From the NCBI GenBank assembly GCA_910586765.1, contig CAJUJJ010000010.1, positions 29,708 to 93,707 on the forward strand: a stretch of DNA of 64,000 bases. Direction: 5' to 3'. The stretch's first letter is position 1; every line of letters starts with the position of its first letter. This document shows, piece by piece, positions 25,987 through 34,472 of this stretch. Source of the DNA: an uncultured Clostridia bacterium. Lineage in GTDB: Bacteria > Bacillota > Clostridia > Lachnospirales > Anaerotignaceae. The notes under the pieces were generated by a model, which did not search any database, was not told where the DNA came from, and saw only the letters and a program-made list of their open reading frames with translations. Position numbers and translations under genes: made by a program.

Positions 25987-26991
25987 ATGAAAAAAAGAAT
26001 ATTAGCAGTATTTTTAGTGGGAATTATGTTGTTTATGGCAGCTTGCAGTACACAACCCACACAACAAACAGCACAATCTGATGAGGATTTAGAAGAATTT
26101 GACATTGTATTAGACTGGTACCCTAATGCAATACACTCTTTTATTTATGTTGCTATGGAAAAGGGATATTATGCAGAAGAAGGACTTCATGTAAATGTAA
26201 GATTTCCAGCAAATACAAATGATGCACTTTCTTTAACAGCAGCAGGTAGAGCTGATATGGGCATTTATTATTTACATGATACCATTATGACAGTAGCAAA
26301 TGAAAATATACCAGTAAAATCAGTAGGGGCTTTGGTACAATCTCCTTTAAATATCATATTATCATTAAAAGAGAAAAATATTTCTTCCCCAACAGATTTA
26401 GAAGGTAAAAAAGTAGGACATAGTGGTTCTGTAATATCAGAAGGTATGATAAAGTCAAATTTAGAATATGTAGGAAAAAGTGGTAATGTAGAATTAGTAG
26501 ATGTTGGTTTTGATTTGATGTCTTCTATGACAACACAAAAAGTAGATGCAACAATAGGTTGTATGATAAATCATGAAGTTCCTCAAATGGAAGCAGAAGG
26601 TTTTGAAGTACAATATTATTATCCAAATGAATATGGTGTACCAGATTATTATGAATTAGTATTACTCTCAGGAAATGATACATTACAAAATAATAAAGAG
26701 AAAATACAGAAATTTTTAAGAGCATCTAAAAAAGGCTTTGAATATACAAAACAACACCCTGAAGAAGCATTACAAATATTATTGGATAATCAAAATGAAG
26801 AAAATTTCCCATTAAAAAAAGAAGTAGAACAAAAAAGCATGGATATATTATTGCCTGTTATGGAAACAGAAAATGCAGCATTTTTGTCACAAGATGCCCA
26901 AGTATGGCAAGATAATATTGATTGGTTGAAAAAAGAAGGTTTAATTCAAAATGACATTACACCAGAAGATATATTTGAAAATATAGAATAA
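25987..26991 (+). CDS. thiY: Thiamine-precursor binding lipoprotein (THI5/NMT1-like)
   Basis: 334 residues. A lipoprotein signal ends in LFMAACS (lipidated Cys about residue 20). The NMT1/THI5-like fold follows: VLDWYPNAIHSFIYVA, KGYYAEEGLHVNV, GRADMGIYY, and DLEGKKVGHSGS. Members bind formylaminopyrimidine or HMP. It ends the operon and is followed by a terminator hairpin that also exists as a second copy beyond the repeat element. Confidence 0.9.
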   Translation: MKKRILAVFLVGIMLFMAACSTQPTQQTAQSDEDLEEFDIVLDWYPNAIHSFIYVAMEKGYYAEEGLHVNVRFPANTNDALSLTAAGRADMGIYYLHDTIMTVANENIPVKSVGALVQSPLNIILSLKEKNISSPTDLEGKKVGHSGSVISEGMIKSNLEYVGKSGNVELVDVGFDLMSSMTTQKVDATIGCMINHEVPQMEAEGFEVQYYYPNEYGVPDYYELVLLSGNDTLQNNKEKIQKFLRASKKGFEYTKQHPEEALQILLDNQNEENFPLKKEVEQKSMDILLPVMETENAAFLSQDAQVWQDNIDWLKKEGLIQNDITPEDIFENIE

Positions 26992-26996
26992 TGTAA

Positions 26997-27028
26997 AAAG
27001 AACCATCAGTTATTTTGATGGTTCTTTT
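26997..27028. terminator. Terminator hairpin, left copy of a duplicated pair
   Basis: AAAGAACCATCA pairs with TGATGGTTCTTTT. The 32 bases are repeated at 27305-27336 with two differences. It now terminates thiY. Because the other copy contains the end of the HAD-phosphatase gene, this one is probably the duplicate. Confidence 0.85.
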
Positions 27029-27304
27029 AGCTTGTCAAAAAAGTAGTTTTATGATGGATTTAATGAAAGTTTGAAGGGGGTTGGGAAAACTTTTTTCACT
27101 TGTGAAAAGTTTCCCCAACCCCCTTCAAAAACACGCTTGCAAGCATAAAAAGACCTTAGGGACTTTGGTCTACGCTTTGCTTCGGTCGGTGCTGAGCGAA
27201 TGTCCGCTGGACATTCAGCACCCCTAAAACCCTACCAACTTTTTTGAAAAAAAGTTGGACAAAAAACTTTATTTTTTTGTAAACGGAAGTTTATTGACAG
27301 ACTG
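27029..27304. repeat. Hairpin-chain intergenic element, copy 2
   Basis: 276 bp between two copies of a terminator. Ends are AGCTTGTCAAAAAA and TTTATTGACAGACTG. On its minus strand the order is: CCAACTTTTTTT hairpin, hairpin GTGCTG-AATGTCC...GGACATT-CGCT-CAGCAC, then GACCGAAGC, GCTTGCAAGC, TTTTTGAAGGGG and the hairpin with TTTTCACAAGTGAAAA. This is the most complete copy. It lies between the convergent thiY and HAD-phosphatase genes. Confidence 0.85.
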
Positions 27305-27336
27305 AAAGAACCATCAGTTACTCTGATGGTTCTTTT
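27305..27336. terminator. Terminator hairpin, right copy, overlapping the end of the HAD-phosphatase gene
   Basis: 30 of 32 bases equal the copy at 26997-27028. It includes the stop codon (27318-27320) and the last codons of the minus-strand gene, which marks it as the original from which the other copy arose. Confidence 0.85.
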
Positions 27337-27977
27337 TTGTCCCAGTTTAATATTGTATTAACAACATCTTGAGGGGTTTGTACAATAACATCTGCACCAT
27401 ACTTTTTAAATTCTTCTATTTCACCATAACCATATAACACCGCTATTACAGTTACACCTGCTTTTTTTCCTCCTATAATATCATACATTCTGTCACCTAC
27501 AAGTACAGCAGCATCTGCACTGACTTGAAGTTGTTCTAAAGCATAACGAACAACTTTTTCTTTGCTATCTCTTGTGTTTAAATAATTTCCAGCAACACAA
27601 TCAAAGTATTCAGACAAGCCGAAATGCTCTATAATTTGTTTTGCAAAATCTTCTGACTTTGACGTAGCAACAGCAAGCTTTTTGCCTTGTTTTTTGAGTT
27701 CAAAAAGCATTTCTTTTACTCCTTCAAAAACACTGTTTTGATACATTCCTTTTTCGGCATATCTTTCACGATAGCATTGATAAGCTTGTTGTGCCTGTTG
27801 TTGTGACATATGAAAAGTATTTACAAATGTATCCATAAGAGGAGGGCCTAACACAAATTGTAAATCATCAGGTGGTATTATATTTTGTTTATTTAGTGCA
27901 TATTTTAATGTTTCAATAATACCTGGTGCAGAATCTGTTAATGTACCATCTAAATCAAATAATACTGCTGTTTTCAT
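27318..27977 (-). CDS. HAD-family phosphatase, phosphoglycolate phosphatase-like
   Basis: 219 residues with the four HAD motifs: FDLDGTLTDS, AVATSKS, the lysine in DSKEKVV, and LVGDRMYDI. The cap domain is the helical C1 type of Gph/PpaX. Exact substrate (phosphoglycolate, pyrophosphate or other) is not decided by sequence. Start ATG 27977 follows AGAAAGGG; a longer frame to 28049 runs through the pgi terminator. Its 3' end lies within a terminator that was duplicated by a repeat element. Confidence 0.87.
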   Translation of the reverse strand: MKTAVLFDLDGTLTDSAPGIIETLKYALNKQNIIPPDDLQFVLGPPLMDTFVNTFHMSQQQAQQAYQCYRERYAEKGMYQNSVFEGVKEMLFELKKQGKKLAVATSKSEDFAKQIIEHFGLSEYFDCVAGNYLNTRDSKEKVVRYALEQLQVSADAAVLVGDRMYDIIGGKKAGVTVIAVLYGYGEIEEFKKYGADVIVQTPQDVVNTILNWDKKEPSE

Positions 27978-28005
27978 AATTTTTCCCTTTCTAAAGTATA
28001 AAGTA

Positions 28006-28037
28006 AATAAAGAGATGCGTTTTCGCATCTCTTTATT
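28006..28037 (-). terminator. Terminator after pgi
   Basis: A perfect 14-bp stem, AATAAAGAGATGCG/CGCATCTCTTTATT, around a four-base loop. It lies between pgi and the HAD-phosphatase gene; the minus-strand 3' side leads into TTTACTTTATACT rather than a pure T-run. Confidence 0.75.
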
Positions 28038-28055
28038 GTTTTGTTCCATTTCCTA

Positions 28056-29396
28056 TTATAAAAGACGTTTTTCCAATTCTTCTTTTCTGTCTTCAAATCC
28101 TGGTTTGCCAAGAAGTGCAAACATATTCTTTTTGTATGCTTCCACACCTGGTTGGTCAAATGGATTGATGCCAATGAGATAACCGCTGATACCAACTGCT
28201 TTTTCAAAGAAGTATACAAGGTAACCAAAGTTATAAGCGTCCATTTTATCAATTTCAACAATGATATTTGGTACACCGCCGTCCATATGAGCAAGTAATG
28301 TACCATTGAATGCTTTATTATTTACAAAGTGCATATCTTTACCAGCAACAAAGTTTAATCCATCTATATTTTCAGGGTCTTCCTGTATTGTAATATTGGA
28401 TTTTGGTTCTTTACTCCATATAACTGTTTCAAACATAAAATTGTTGCCATCTTGTATAAATTGACCAATAGAATGTAAATCTGTAGAGAAGTTAGCACTT
28501 GTAGGGAAAATACCTTTTCCATCTTTTCCTTCGCTTTCTGCAAAGAGTTGTTTGTACCATTCTCCAAATGATGTCATATGTGGTTCATAATTTGCAAGAA
28601 TTTCAACATTTTTACCTTTGTTAAAGAAAATGTTTCTGTAAGCTGCATATTGATAACTTTCATTTTTTGTAATGTCATCAACGCTGTATGCTTCACGAGC
28701 ATCTGCAGCACCTTTCATAACTGCATCAATATCAATACCTGCTACTGCCATAGCAAAAAGACCAACTGGAGTTAATACAGTAAATCTTCCTCCTACATCA
28801 TCAGGAATAACAAATGTTTCATACCCTTTTTCGTTACAAAGGTTTTTCAAAGCACCTCTTGCTTTGTCTGTTGTTGCAAAAATTCTTTCCTTTGCACCTT
28901 CTGCACCATATTTTTCTTCTAATTTTTGTTTGAAAATTCTAAAAGCGATTGCTGGTTCTGTTGTTGTACCAGATTTAGAAATGATATTTACAGAAAAATC
29001 TCTGTCGCCCATAATATTCAATATATCATTGATATATGTAGAGCTGATGTTATTACCTACAAAGTAAATATCAGGTGTTTTTTTAGATTTATCTTCATTA
29101 TAGTATGGAGATTTAATAAAATCTAAAGCTGTTCTTGTGCCAAGATAAGAACCACCAATACCAATTACAATGAGAACTTCGCTATTTTTTTGTACTTTTT
29201 CTGCGGCTTTTTTAATTCTAGCAAATTCTTCTTTGTCATAGTTTGCAGGAAGGTCTATCCAACCTAAAAAATCATTTCCTGCTCCTGTTCTGTTGTGCAG
29301 TTGTTCATGGCAAGCTTTTACCAATGGTGCCATGTATCCCAATTCATGCTCCCTTACAAAAGGTTTAACTCCTTGTAATTTTAATTTTACTGCCAT
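28056..29396 (-). CDS. pgi: Glucose-6-phosphate isomerase
   Basis: 446 residues, typical of the short bacterial form. Interconverts glucose-6-phosphate and fructose-6-phosphate. Signatures: IGIGGSYLGTR near residue 80, ISKSGTTTEPAIAFR, GVGGR-like VGGRFTVLTP, and the catalytic histidine region STDLHSIGQFIQDG with the C-terminal lysine at GVEAYKKN. Monocistronic in appearance, with its own terminator; the only other sugar-phosphate enzyme nearby is the phosphoglucomutase at 32.7 kb. Confidence 0.96.
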   Translation of the reverse strand: MAVKLKLQGVKPFVREHELGYMAPLVKACHEQLHNRTGAGNDFLGWIDLPANYDKEEFARIKKAAEKVQKNSEVLIVIGIGGSYLGTRTALDFIKSPYYNEDKSKKTPDIYFVGNNISSTYINDILNIMGDRDFSVNIISKSGTTTEPAIAFRIFKQKLEEKYGAEGAKERIFATTDKARGALKNLCNEKGYETFVIPDDVGGRFTVLTPVGLFAMAVAGIDIDAVMKGAADAREAYSVDDITKNESYQYAAYRNIFFNKGKNVEILANYEPHMTSFGEWYKQLFAESEGKDGKGIFPTSANFSTDLHSIGQFIQDGNNFMFETVIWSKEPKSNITIQEDPENIDGLNFVAGKDMHFVNNKAFNGTLLAHMDGGVPNIIVEIDKMDAYNFGYLVYFFEKAVGISGYLIGINPFDQPGVEAYKKNMFALLGKPGFEDRKEELEKRLL

Positions 29397-29528
29397 TTGA
29401 AATTTCTCCTCTCTGTATTTTACTTACTGTAGTACAGCAATTTACAATATTTATTATACCATATTTTATATAAAATGGTACAGCTTTATACAATAATTTT
29501 TCATAATTTATTATCTATAAAATCTGTG

Positions 29529-29566
29529 AAAAATACCCTTGCCTTTTTAGGCAAAGGGTATTTTTT
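29529..29566 (-). terminator. Terminator of the LysM-G5 gene
   Basis: AAAAATACCCTTGCC pairs with GGCAAAGGGTATTTTTT around a five-base loop; the T-run precedes on the minus strand side next to the stop codon. Confidence 0.75.
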
Positions 29567-30707
29567 ATTTTGTTCCTTGTACAATAATTTCGTCAACAGG
29601 TTCTACAGTTGTTTTTTCATCAACAATATTTTCTGAAACAATTTCATTATTCACACGAACAATTTTTTTGGTTACTTCTTTTTGTCCATCTTTACCTGCT
29701 TCTGTTACTTTTTGATAGCCTTTATTTTTTGTAGCATCTTGTTGATACACTGTTTTTCTTTCTTGCACTTCTGTTAATACAACAGTTTCTTCTGTTCTTA
29801 CAGAAACCATAGGTTGTTCTGCCATTACTTTTAATTCCCAGCCTACCATAATATTACCATTTGATGGTATTTTATCTGCATTCATTGCTTTAAGTTCATC
29901 TTGTGTCATATCAAATTGTGCTGCAATTTTATAAAGTGCATCTCCAGGTTGTACTGTATATGTCTTTTCTACTTTCGTACCCTTTTTCAGTGTCTGCACA
30001 GCATTTTCTTTTGCTACAATAACAGAAGGGTCTACATATTTTAACTGCACTTGTACATTTCCCTCAAAACTAGCTGTAACATCTCTTGTTTCATCTTCTG
30101 GTATGTATTCTGACTGCACTTCTGTGAACACTTCATCTGCTACCGCTTGATTTGCTACAATAATAACATCTTGACCATCTACTGTAATCGCAGCAGCTTC
30201 TACCAAATAAGTTACTTTTTGTCTAAGCAAAGGCGTCAAAGAGTCCATTTGATAAACATCTTTTTCACGTGATTTTGATATATGTACTGGTTTTATTTCT
30301 AATGTTTCATTGATTTTTACATTTGCACCAACTTCTTGTGTCAACTGTGTTGTCAACAAATCTGTTAGACTTTCTGCTGTAACAGATTTATCTTTTATAA
30401 TACCCATGCTTGTTTCTCCGATAAATACTTCTTTACCATTTTGACGAAATATAACAAGAAAAAGCAAAACGACAGCAAGTATACTAATAATAAGCGTCAA
30501 TAAACGTCTATTTTTTGCAGGCATAGTTCTTTTAGGTATTTTTTTTCGTTTTACAGGTTTAATATTGTGCTGTGCATTATATTTCTGTCTGTAGGGAGAT
30601 AACTTTTTTTTACTTTTTTTAGTTGTTTTTTTAGGGGGTTCGTTTGGTATGGCTCGACCATAAGGTACACGCTCTTCCCTTTTTGGAAAATTTCCCTTAG
30701 AGTCCAT
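29565..30707 (-). CDS. Membrane-anchored LysM and G5 domain protein
   Basis: 380 residues: a very basic cytoplasmic N-terminus (about 1-70), one membrane helix (LTLIISILAVVLLFLVIF), an extracytoplasmic region, a LysM peptidoglycan-binding domain (YTVQPGDALYKIAAQFDMTQDELKAMN), and a C-terminal G5 domain (MVSVRTEETVVLTEV...EIIVQGTK). Clostridial relatives often end in an M23 peptidase; this one stops right after G5, so it has no visible catalytic domain. A cell-wall anchoring or structural role is likely. Confidence 0.87.
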   Translation of the reverse strand: MDSKGNFPKREERVPYGRAIPNEPPKKTTKKSKKKLSPYRQKYNAQHNIKPVKRKKIPKRTMPAKNRRLLTLIISILAVVLLFLVIFRQNGKEVFIGETSMGIIKDKSVTAESLTDLLTTQLTQEVGANVKINETLEIKPVHISKSREKDVYQMDSLTPLLRQKVTYLVEAAAITVDGQDVIIVANQAVADEVFTEVQSEYIPEDETRDVTASFEGNVQVQLKYVDPSVIVAKENAVQTLKKGTKVEKTYTVQPGDALYKIAAQFDMTQDELKAMNADKIPSNGNIMVGWELKVMAEQPMVSVRTEETVVLTEVQERKTVYQQDATKNKGYQKVTEAGKDGQKEVTKKIVRVNNEIVSENIVDEKTTVEPVDEIIVQGTK

Positions 30708-30960
30708 TCACACACTCCTTTCTTTACAATACCTTTTACCTGCTTTATTTCATTTTATGCTATCTACTGTACTAATGCAAGAAAAAAGAACAATAAAAAC
30801 AACAGAGATTACGACATAATATTACAATATAAGCATTATTTTATCAAATATTCGTAATACCCCCACCTATTTTAGGAGAAGGGCATTACGAATATTAATC
30901 ATATGAGTAAATTTAGTTCCTTTTCTTTTTTCTCTACAAAAGAACAATAAAAAACAGTAT
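30708..30960. other. Intergenic region with a long hairpin
   Basis: Contains an imperfect inverted repeat at 30847-30896: AATATTCGTAAT...ATTACGAATATT enclosing CCC/GGG pairing. It lies after the GntR gene on the minus strand and could be its terminator, though only a poor T-run follows. The rest is AT-rich without further recognisable features. Confidence 0.5.
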
Positions 30961-31644
30961 TTATTCATTATTCTTTTTTTGTAAAGCATCTAATATAAAT
31001 TTTGCGTGATATTGTATATGCTTTTTGGCTAAATCTTCTCCTTCTACTGCATTTTTATTTTCAATAGCAGACAATATTGCTCTATGTTGTACAATGATGC
31101 TTTCTATACCAGTATCTAATTTTACATGAGCCATACGATAACGATACAACTGTATTTTTAAATTATTGAAAATTTGTATTAATCTTTCATTTTCTGTAGA
31201 AGCAAATATAATATCATGAAAATGTTCATCTATACTTACTACTTTTTCAAGGTCATTTTCTTTTGCAAATTGTTCAAATTCTAATTCTGTCTTTTTTAAT
31301 TCTTCTAGCGTTTCAGAAGTCATTTTTTTGCAAGCAAGCTGTGTTGCTAGTCCTTCTAACACTTCTCTGATTTCTAATACATTGATAATATCTTTTTCAC
31401 TCATATCCAATACTTGTGCTCCTTTTCTAGGAGTTAACTCCACAAGATTTTCTAATTCCAGCATACGTAATGCTTCTCTAATAGGAGTACGACTTACACC
31501 AAGTTTTTCAGCTAATTGATTTTCCATAAGCCTTTCACCAGGTTGTAATTTTTCTGTTAATATCGCATCTCTTAATGTATTAAATACAACATCTCTTAAA
31601 GGTAAATATTCATTTGAATTGATACTAAACTTGTAATCTATCAT
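30961..31644 (-). CDS. GntR-family regulator, FCD (FadR) subgroup
   Basis: 227 residues. The N-terminal winged helix reads PLRDVVFNTLRDAILTEKL, then QLAEKLGVSRTPIREALRML, the GntR signature. The C-terminal all-helical FCD domain has EIREVLEGLATQLA and conserved acid/His residues (SIDEHFHDIIF) for metal or carboxylate ligand binding. It starts 2 bp after ispE, an arrangement frequent in Lachnospiraceae. The effector is unknown. Confidence 0.92.
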   Translation of the reverse strand: MIDYKFSINSNEYLPLRDVVFNTLRDAILTEKLQPGERLMENQLAEKLGVSRTPIREALRMLELENLVELTPRKGAQVLDMSEKDIINVLEIREVLEGLATQLACKKMTSETLEELKKTELEFEQFAKENDLEKVVSIDEHFHDIIFASTENERLIQIFNNLKIQLYRYRMAHVKLDTGIESIIVQHRAILSAIENKNAVEGEDLAKKHIQYHAKFILDALQKKNNE

Positions 31645-31646
31645 TT

Positions 31647-32537
31647 TTATCCTCTCCTTCTATACTGTTTTTTGTTCCATATTTCTGTTACAAAAACATC
31701 TCTTAATATAAATTCTTTTTTGATTATTTTTTCTGCTTCTATCGCCTTTTGTTTATCTAAAAACAAACCAAATACAGCAGAACCGCTACCACTCATAAGA
31801 GCTCCAGATGCTCCTAATGTCATCATTTTTTGTTTTAAAAGGGCAATTTCATTATGTTTTGCAATGGTAACTGTTTCTAATACATTACAAAGAAGTTTTC
31901 CCATTTCTGTTATATTTTTTTGCTGCATTTGAAAAAGCATTTTTTCTGTGTTAGGGTGCTGTGTTATTTTGTCTAATTCTAGGCTTTGATAAACAGATGC
32001 TGTAGAAATATTAATATTGGGCTTTACTAATAAAACATAGCAAAATGGGCAGCCAGTTTTAATAGGCGTTAATTTCTCTCCTATTCCTTCTGCAAGTGCT
32101 GTTCCTTGTAATATGCAATAAGGAATGTCAGCACCTAGCTGTAAAGATAATTCCATAAGCCTCTTTTTAGAAAGCCCTATTCCAAATAATTTATTAACGC
32201 CCACCATAACAGCAGCACAATCCGCACTGCCCCCTGCCAAGCCAGCAGCAACAGGTATTTTTTTATCTAATTGTATAAAAATACCTTGTTGTATATTAAA
32301 TTTATTTCTTAGTAATTCTGCACCTTTATAAGCTAAATTTCTTTCATCAGTAGGAAGCCAGTCTAAATTACTTTTGACACGAATAACTGGTTTATCAATT
32401 TTTTTGATGTATATACTGTCATAGAGGGATACGGTTTGCATAATCATACGTACGGTATGATAACCATTTTGTTGTTTTCCTGTGACATCTAGTGTTAAAT
32501 TAATTTTTGCTCTTGCCTTTAGCCTAATTTCTTGCAA
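31647..32537 (-). CDS. ispE: 4-diphosphocytidyl-2-C-methyl-D-erythritol kinase
   Basis: 296 residues. Phosphorylates CDP-methylerythritol in the MEP isoprenoid pathway. GHMP-kinase motifs are clear: KARAKINLTLDV at the N-terminus, PVAAGLAGGSADCAAV for ATP binding, and LMSGSGSAVFGLF near the C-terminus. The lysine and aspartate of the active site lie in AKINLTLD and GADIPYC. It is followed directly by the gntR-type gene. Confidence 0.95.
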   Translation of the reverse strand: MQEIRLKARAKINLTLDVTGKQQNGYHTVRMIMQTVSLYDSIYIKKIDKPVIRVKSNLDWLPTDERNLAYKGAELLRNKFNIQQGIFIQLDKKIPVAAGLAGGSADCAAVMVGVNKLFGIGLSKKRLMELSLQLGADIPYCILQGTALAEGIGEKLTPIKTGCPFCYVLLVKPNINISTASVYQSLELDKITQHPNTEKMLFQMQQKNITEMGKLLCNVLETVTIAKHNEIALLKQKMMTLGASGALMSGSGSAVFGLFLDKQKAIEAEKIIKKEFILRDVFVTEIWNKKQYRRRG

Positions 32538-32658
32538 AATTGTCCCCTCCTATTTTATACTGTATACCACCTTATTACAATATTGTATATTAAAATATAC
32601 AAACAGACAAGAAAAAAATAGAGAAAATTGTTTTATATTTTTTGGAAGAAACAAAACA

Positions 32659-32692
32659 AAAAAGACTACCATAATAATATGATAGTCCTTTT
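32659..32692 (-). terminator. Terminator of the phosphoglucomutase gene
   Basis: On the minus strand AAAAGGACTATCAT pairs with ATGGTAGTCTTTTTT across a short A/T loop, ending in a T-run. Confidence 0.75.
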
Positions 32693-32707
32693 GTAAAATA
32701 TTGAAAA

Positions 32708-34441
32708 TTAAATCTCTGCTAATTTTTTATCTACTGCTTCATCAAGTGCTTTGATTTTTGCATCAGCATCTGCAATGCTTGTGCCTGTTACACCATAGTA
32801 GAATTTTAATTTTGGTTCTGTACCAGAAGGACGTACACAAATCCATGTACCATCTTCTAATGTATAATGCAATACATCAGATACTGGAAGGGTATCTTCT
32901 TCTGTTTCACCAGTTTTTAAATTTTTGAATACTTTTGTTTTATAATCTCTTGCCCATGTTACAGAGATGCCTGCAAATTCTGCTGGAGTATTTTCTCTGA
33001 AAGTAGCCATAATTTTTTGTATTTTTTCAAGACCTTCAATGCCTTTTAATGTCAAAGATTTAATGCCTTCTTTAGAGAAACCATATTTTTGATACATTGC
33101 TAAAAGACCATCATATAATGTCATACCTTTGGATTTATAATATGCTGCCATTTCACAAATTAAAAATGTTGCAGCAACAGCATCTTTATCTCTTGCATAA
33201 GTACCAGGTAAAGAACCATAGCTTTCTTCAAAACCGAATACATATTGATATTCTCCGCTTTGTTCAAATTCTTTTATTTTTTCACCAATATATTTAAAGC
33301 CTGTCAATACATCAAATAATTTAACACCATATTCTTCACAAATAGGACGAATAATTTCTGTAGAAACGATTGTTTTGATTACTGCACCATTTGCAGGTAA
33401 TTTGCCTTGTGCTTTTCTTTGAGAAAGAATATATTCTGTAAGCAATGCACCTGTCATATTTCCTGTTAATACAATATAGTCGCCTTTGTCATCTTTTACA
33501 ACAGCTCCAACTCTGTCTGCATCTGGGTCAGTACCAACAATAATATCTGCATTTTTCTCTTTTGCTAATGCTATCGCTAATGTAAATACATCTGGATTTT
33601 CTGGATTTGGATAACCAACTGTTGGGAAATTTCCATCTGGTTGTTCTTGTTCTTTTACAACATATACATTTTTAAAACCAGCTTCTTCTAAAGCACGGCG
33701 TACAGGAACATTACCAGAACCGTGTATTGGTGTATATACTACTTTAAAATCATCACCTAATTGTTTTACTAAATCGCTATTTAATGCTTGTGCTTTGATA
33801 TTTTCAATAAAAGCATCATCTACAGAACTATCAATTACATTATAAAGTTTTTTAGATTTTGCTTCTTCTAAGCTGATTTTTTTGATGTCTTTATAATCTG
33901 TTACTTTATTTACTTCTGCTGTAATTTCGCCGTCACGAGGTGCAGGCACTTGTCCGCCATCTGACCAATATACTTTATAGCCATTATATTCTGGAGGGTT
34001 ATGGCTTGCTGTAATTACAACGCCTGCTGTACAACCTAAATGACGTACTGCAAAAGAAAGCATTGGCACTGGACGAAGGGAAGGATAAATATGAACAGGT
34101 ATTCCATTCGCTGCCATAATTAAAGCAGTTGTTTCTGCAAATTCTGGTGACATATTTCTGGAGTCATAAGCAATAGCAACGCCTTTTTTTACTGTTTCTT
34201 CTCCCTGAGATACTATGTAATTGGCTAATCCTTGTGTTGCTTTTCCTACTGTATAAATGTTCATACGATTTGTACCAGCACCAATAATACCCCTCAAGCC
34301 AGCAGTACCAAATTCTAAATCTTTGTAAAAACGTTCTTTTATTTCCTTGTCGTCTCCTGAAATTGATTGAAGTTCTTTTTTTGTTTCGGCATCAAAATAA
34401 TCGTCCTCTAACCATTGAGCATACTTTTGTTTGTAATCCAT
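32708..34441 (-). CDS. Phospho-sugar mutase (phosphoglucomutase/phosphomannomutase)
   Basis: 577 residues, the length of the PgcA/YhxB group. It interconverts hexose 1- and 6-phosphates. The phosphoserine loop is VITASHNPPEYNG, the metal loop GTDPDADR, the sugar-specificity loop GFEESYG and the phosphate-binding loop RPSGTEPKLKFY. The start is ATG 34441 with a GAGGAGGAAA site. It is downstream of the PEGA gene by 31 bp. PgcA in B. subtilis feeds UDP-glucose synthesis. Confidence 0.94.
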   Translation of the reverse strand: MDYKQKYAQWLEDDYFDAETKKELQSISGDDKEIKERFYKDLEFGTAGLRGIIGAGTNRMNIYTVGKATQGLANYIVSQGEETVKKGVAIAYDSRNMSPEFAETTALIMAANGIPVHIYPSLRPVPMLSFAVRHLGCTAGVVITASHNPPEYNGYKVYWSDGGQVPAPRDGEITAEVNKVTDYKDIKKISLEEAKSKKLYNVIDSSVDDAFIENIKAQALNSDLVKQLGDDFKVVYTPIHGSGNVPVRRALEEAGFKNVYVVKEQEQPDGNFPTVGYPNPENPDVFTLAIALAKEKNADIIVGTDPDADRVGAVVKDDKGDYIVLTGNMTGALLTEYILSQRKAQGKLPANGAVIKTIVSTEIIRPICEEYGVKLFDVLTGFKYIGEKIKEFEQSGEYQYVFGFEESYGSLPGTYARDKDAVAATFLICEMAAYYKSKGMTLYDGLLAMYQKYGFSKEGIKSLTLKGIEGLEKIQKIMATFRENTPAEFAGISVTWARDYKTKVFKNLKTGETEEDTLPVSDVLHYTLEDGTWICVRPSGTEPKLKFYYGVTGTSIADADAKIKALDEAVDKKLAEI

Positions 34442-34472
34442 TTTTGTTTCCTCCTCTTTTTTTCATTTTTTT

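Noticed and set aside
28006..28037. Fourth duplicated terminator
   Set aside because: The strong pgi terminator has no second copy nearby and no element beside it.
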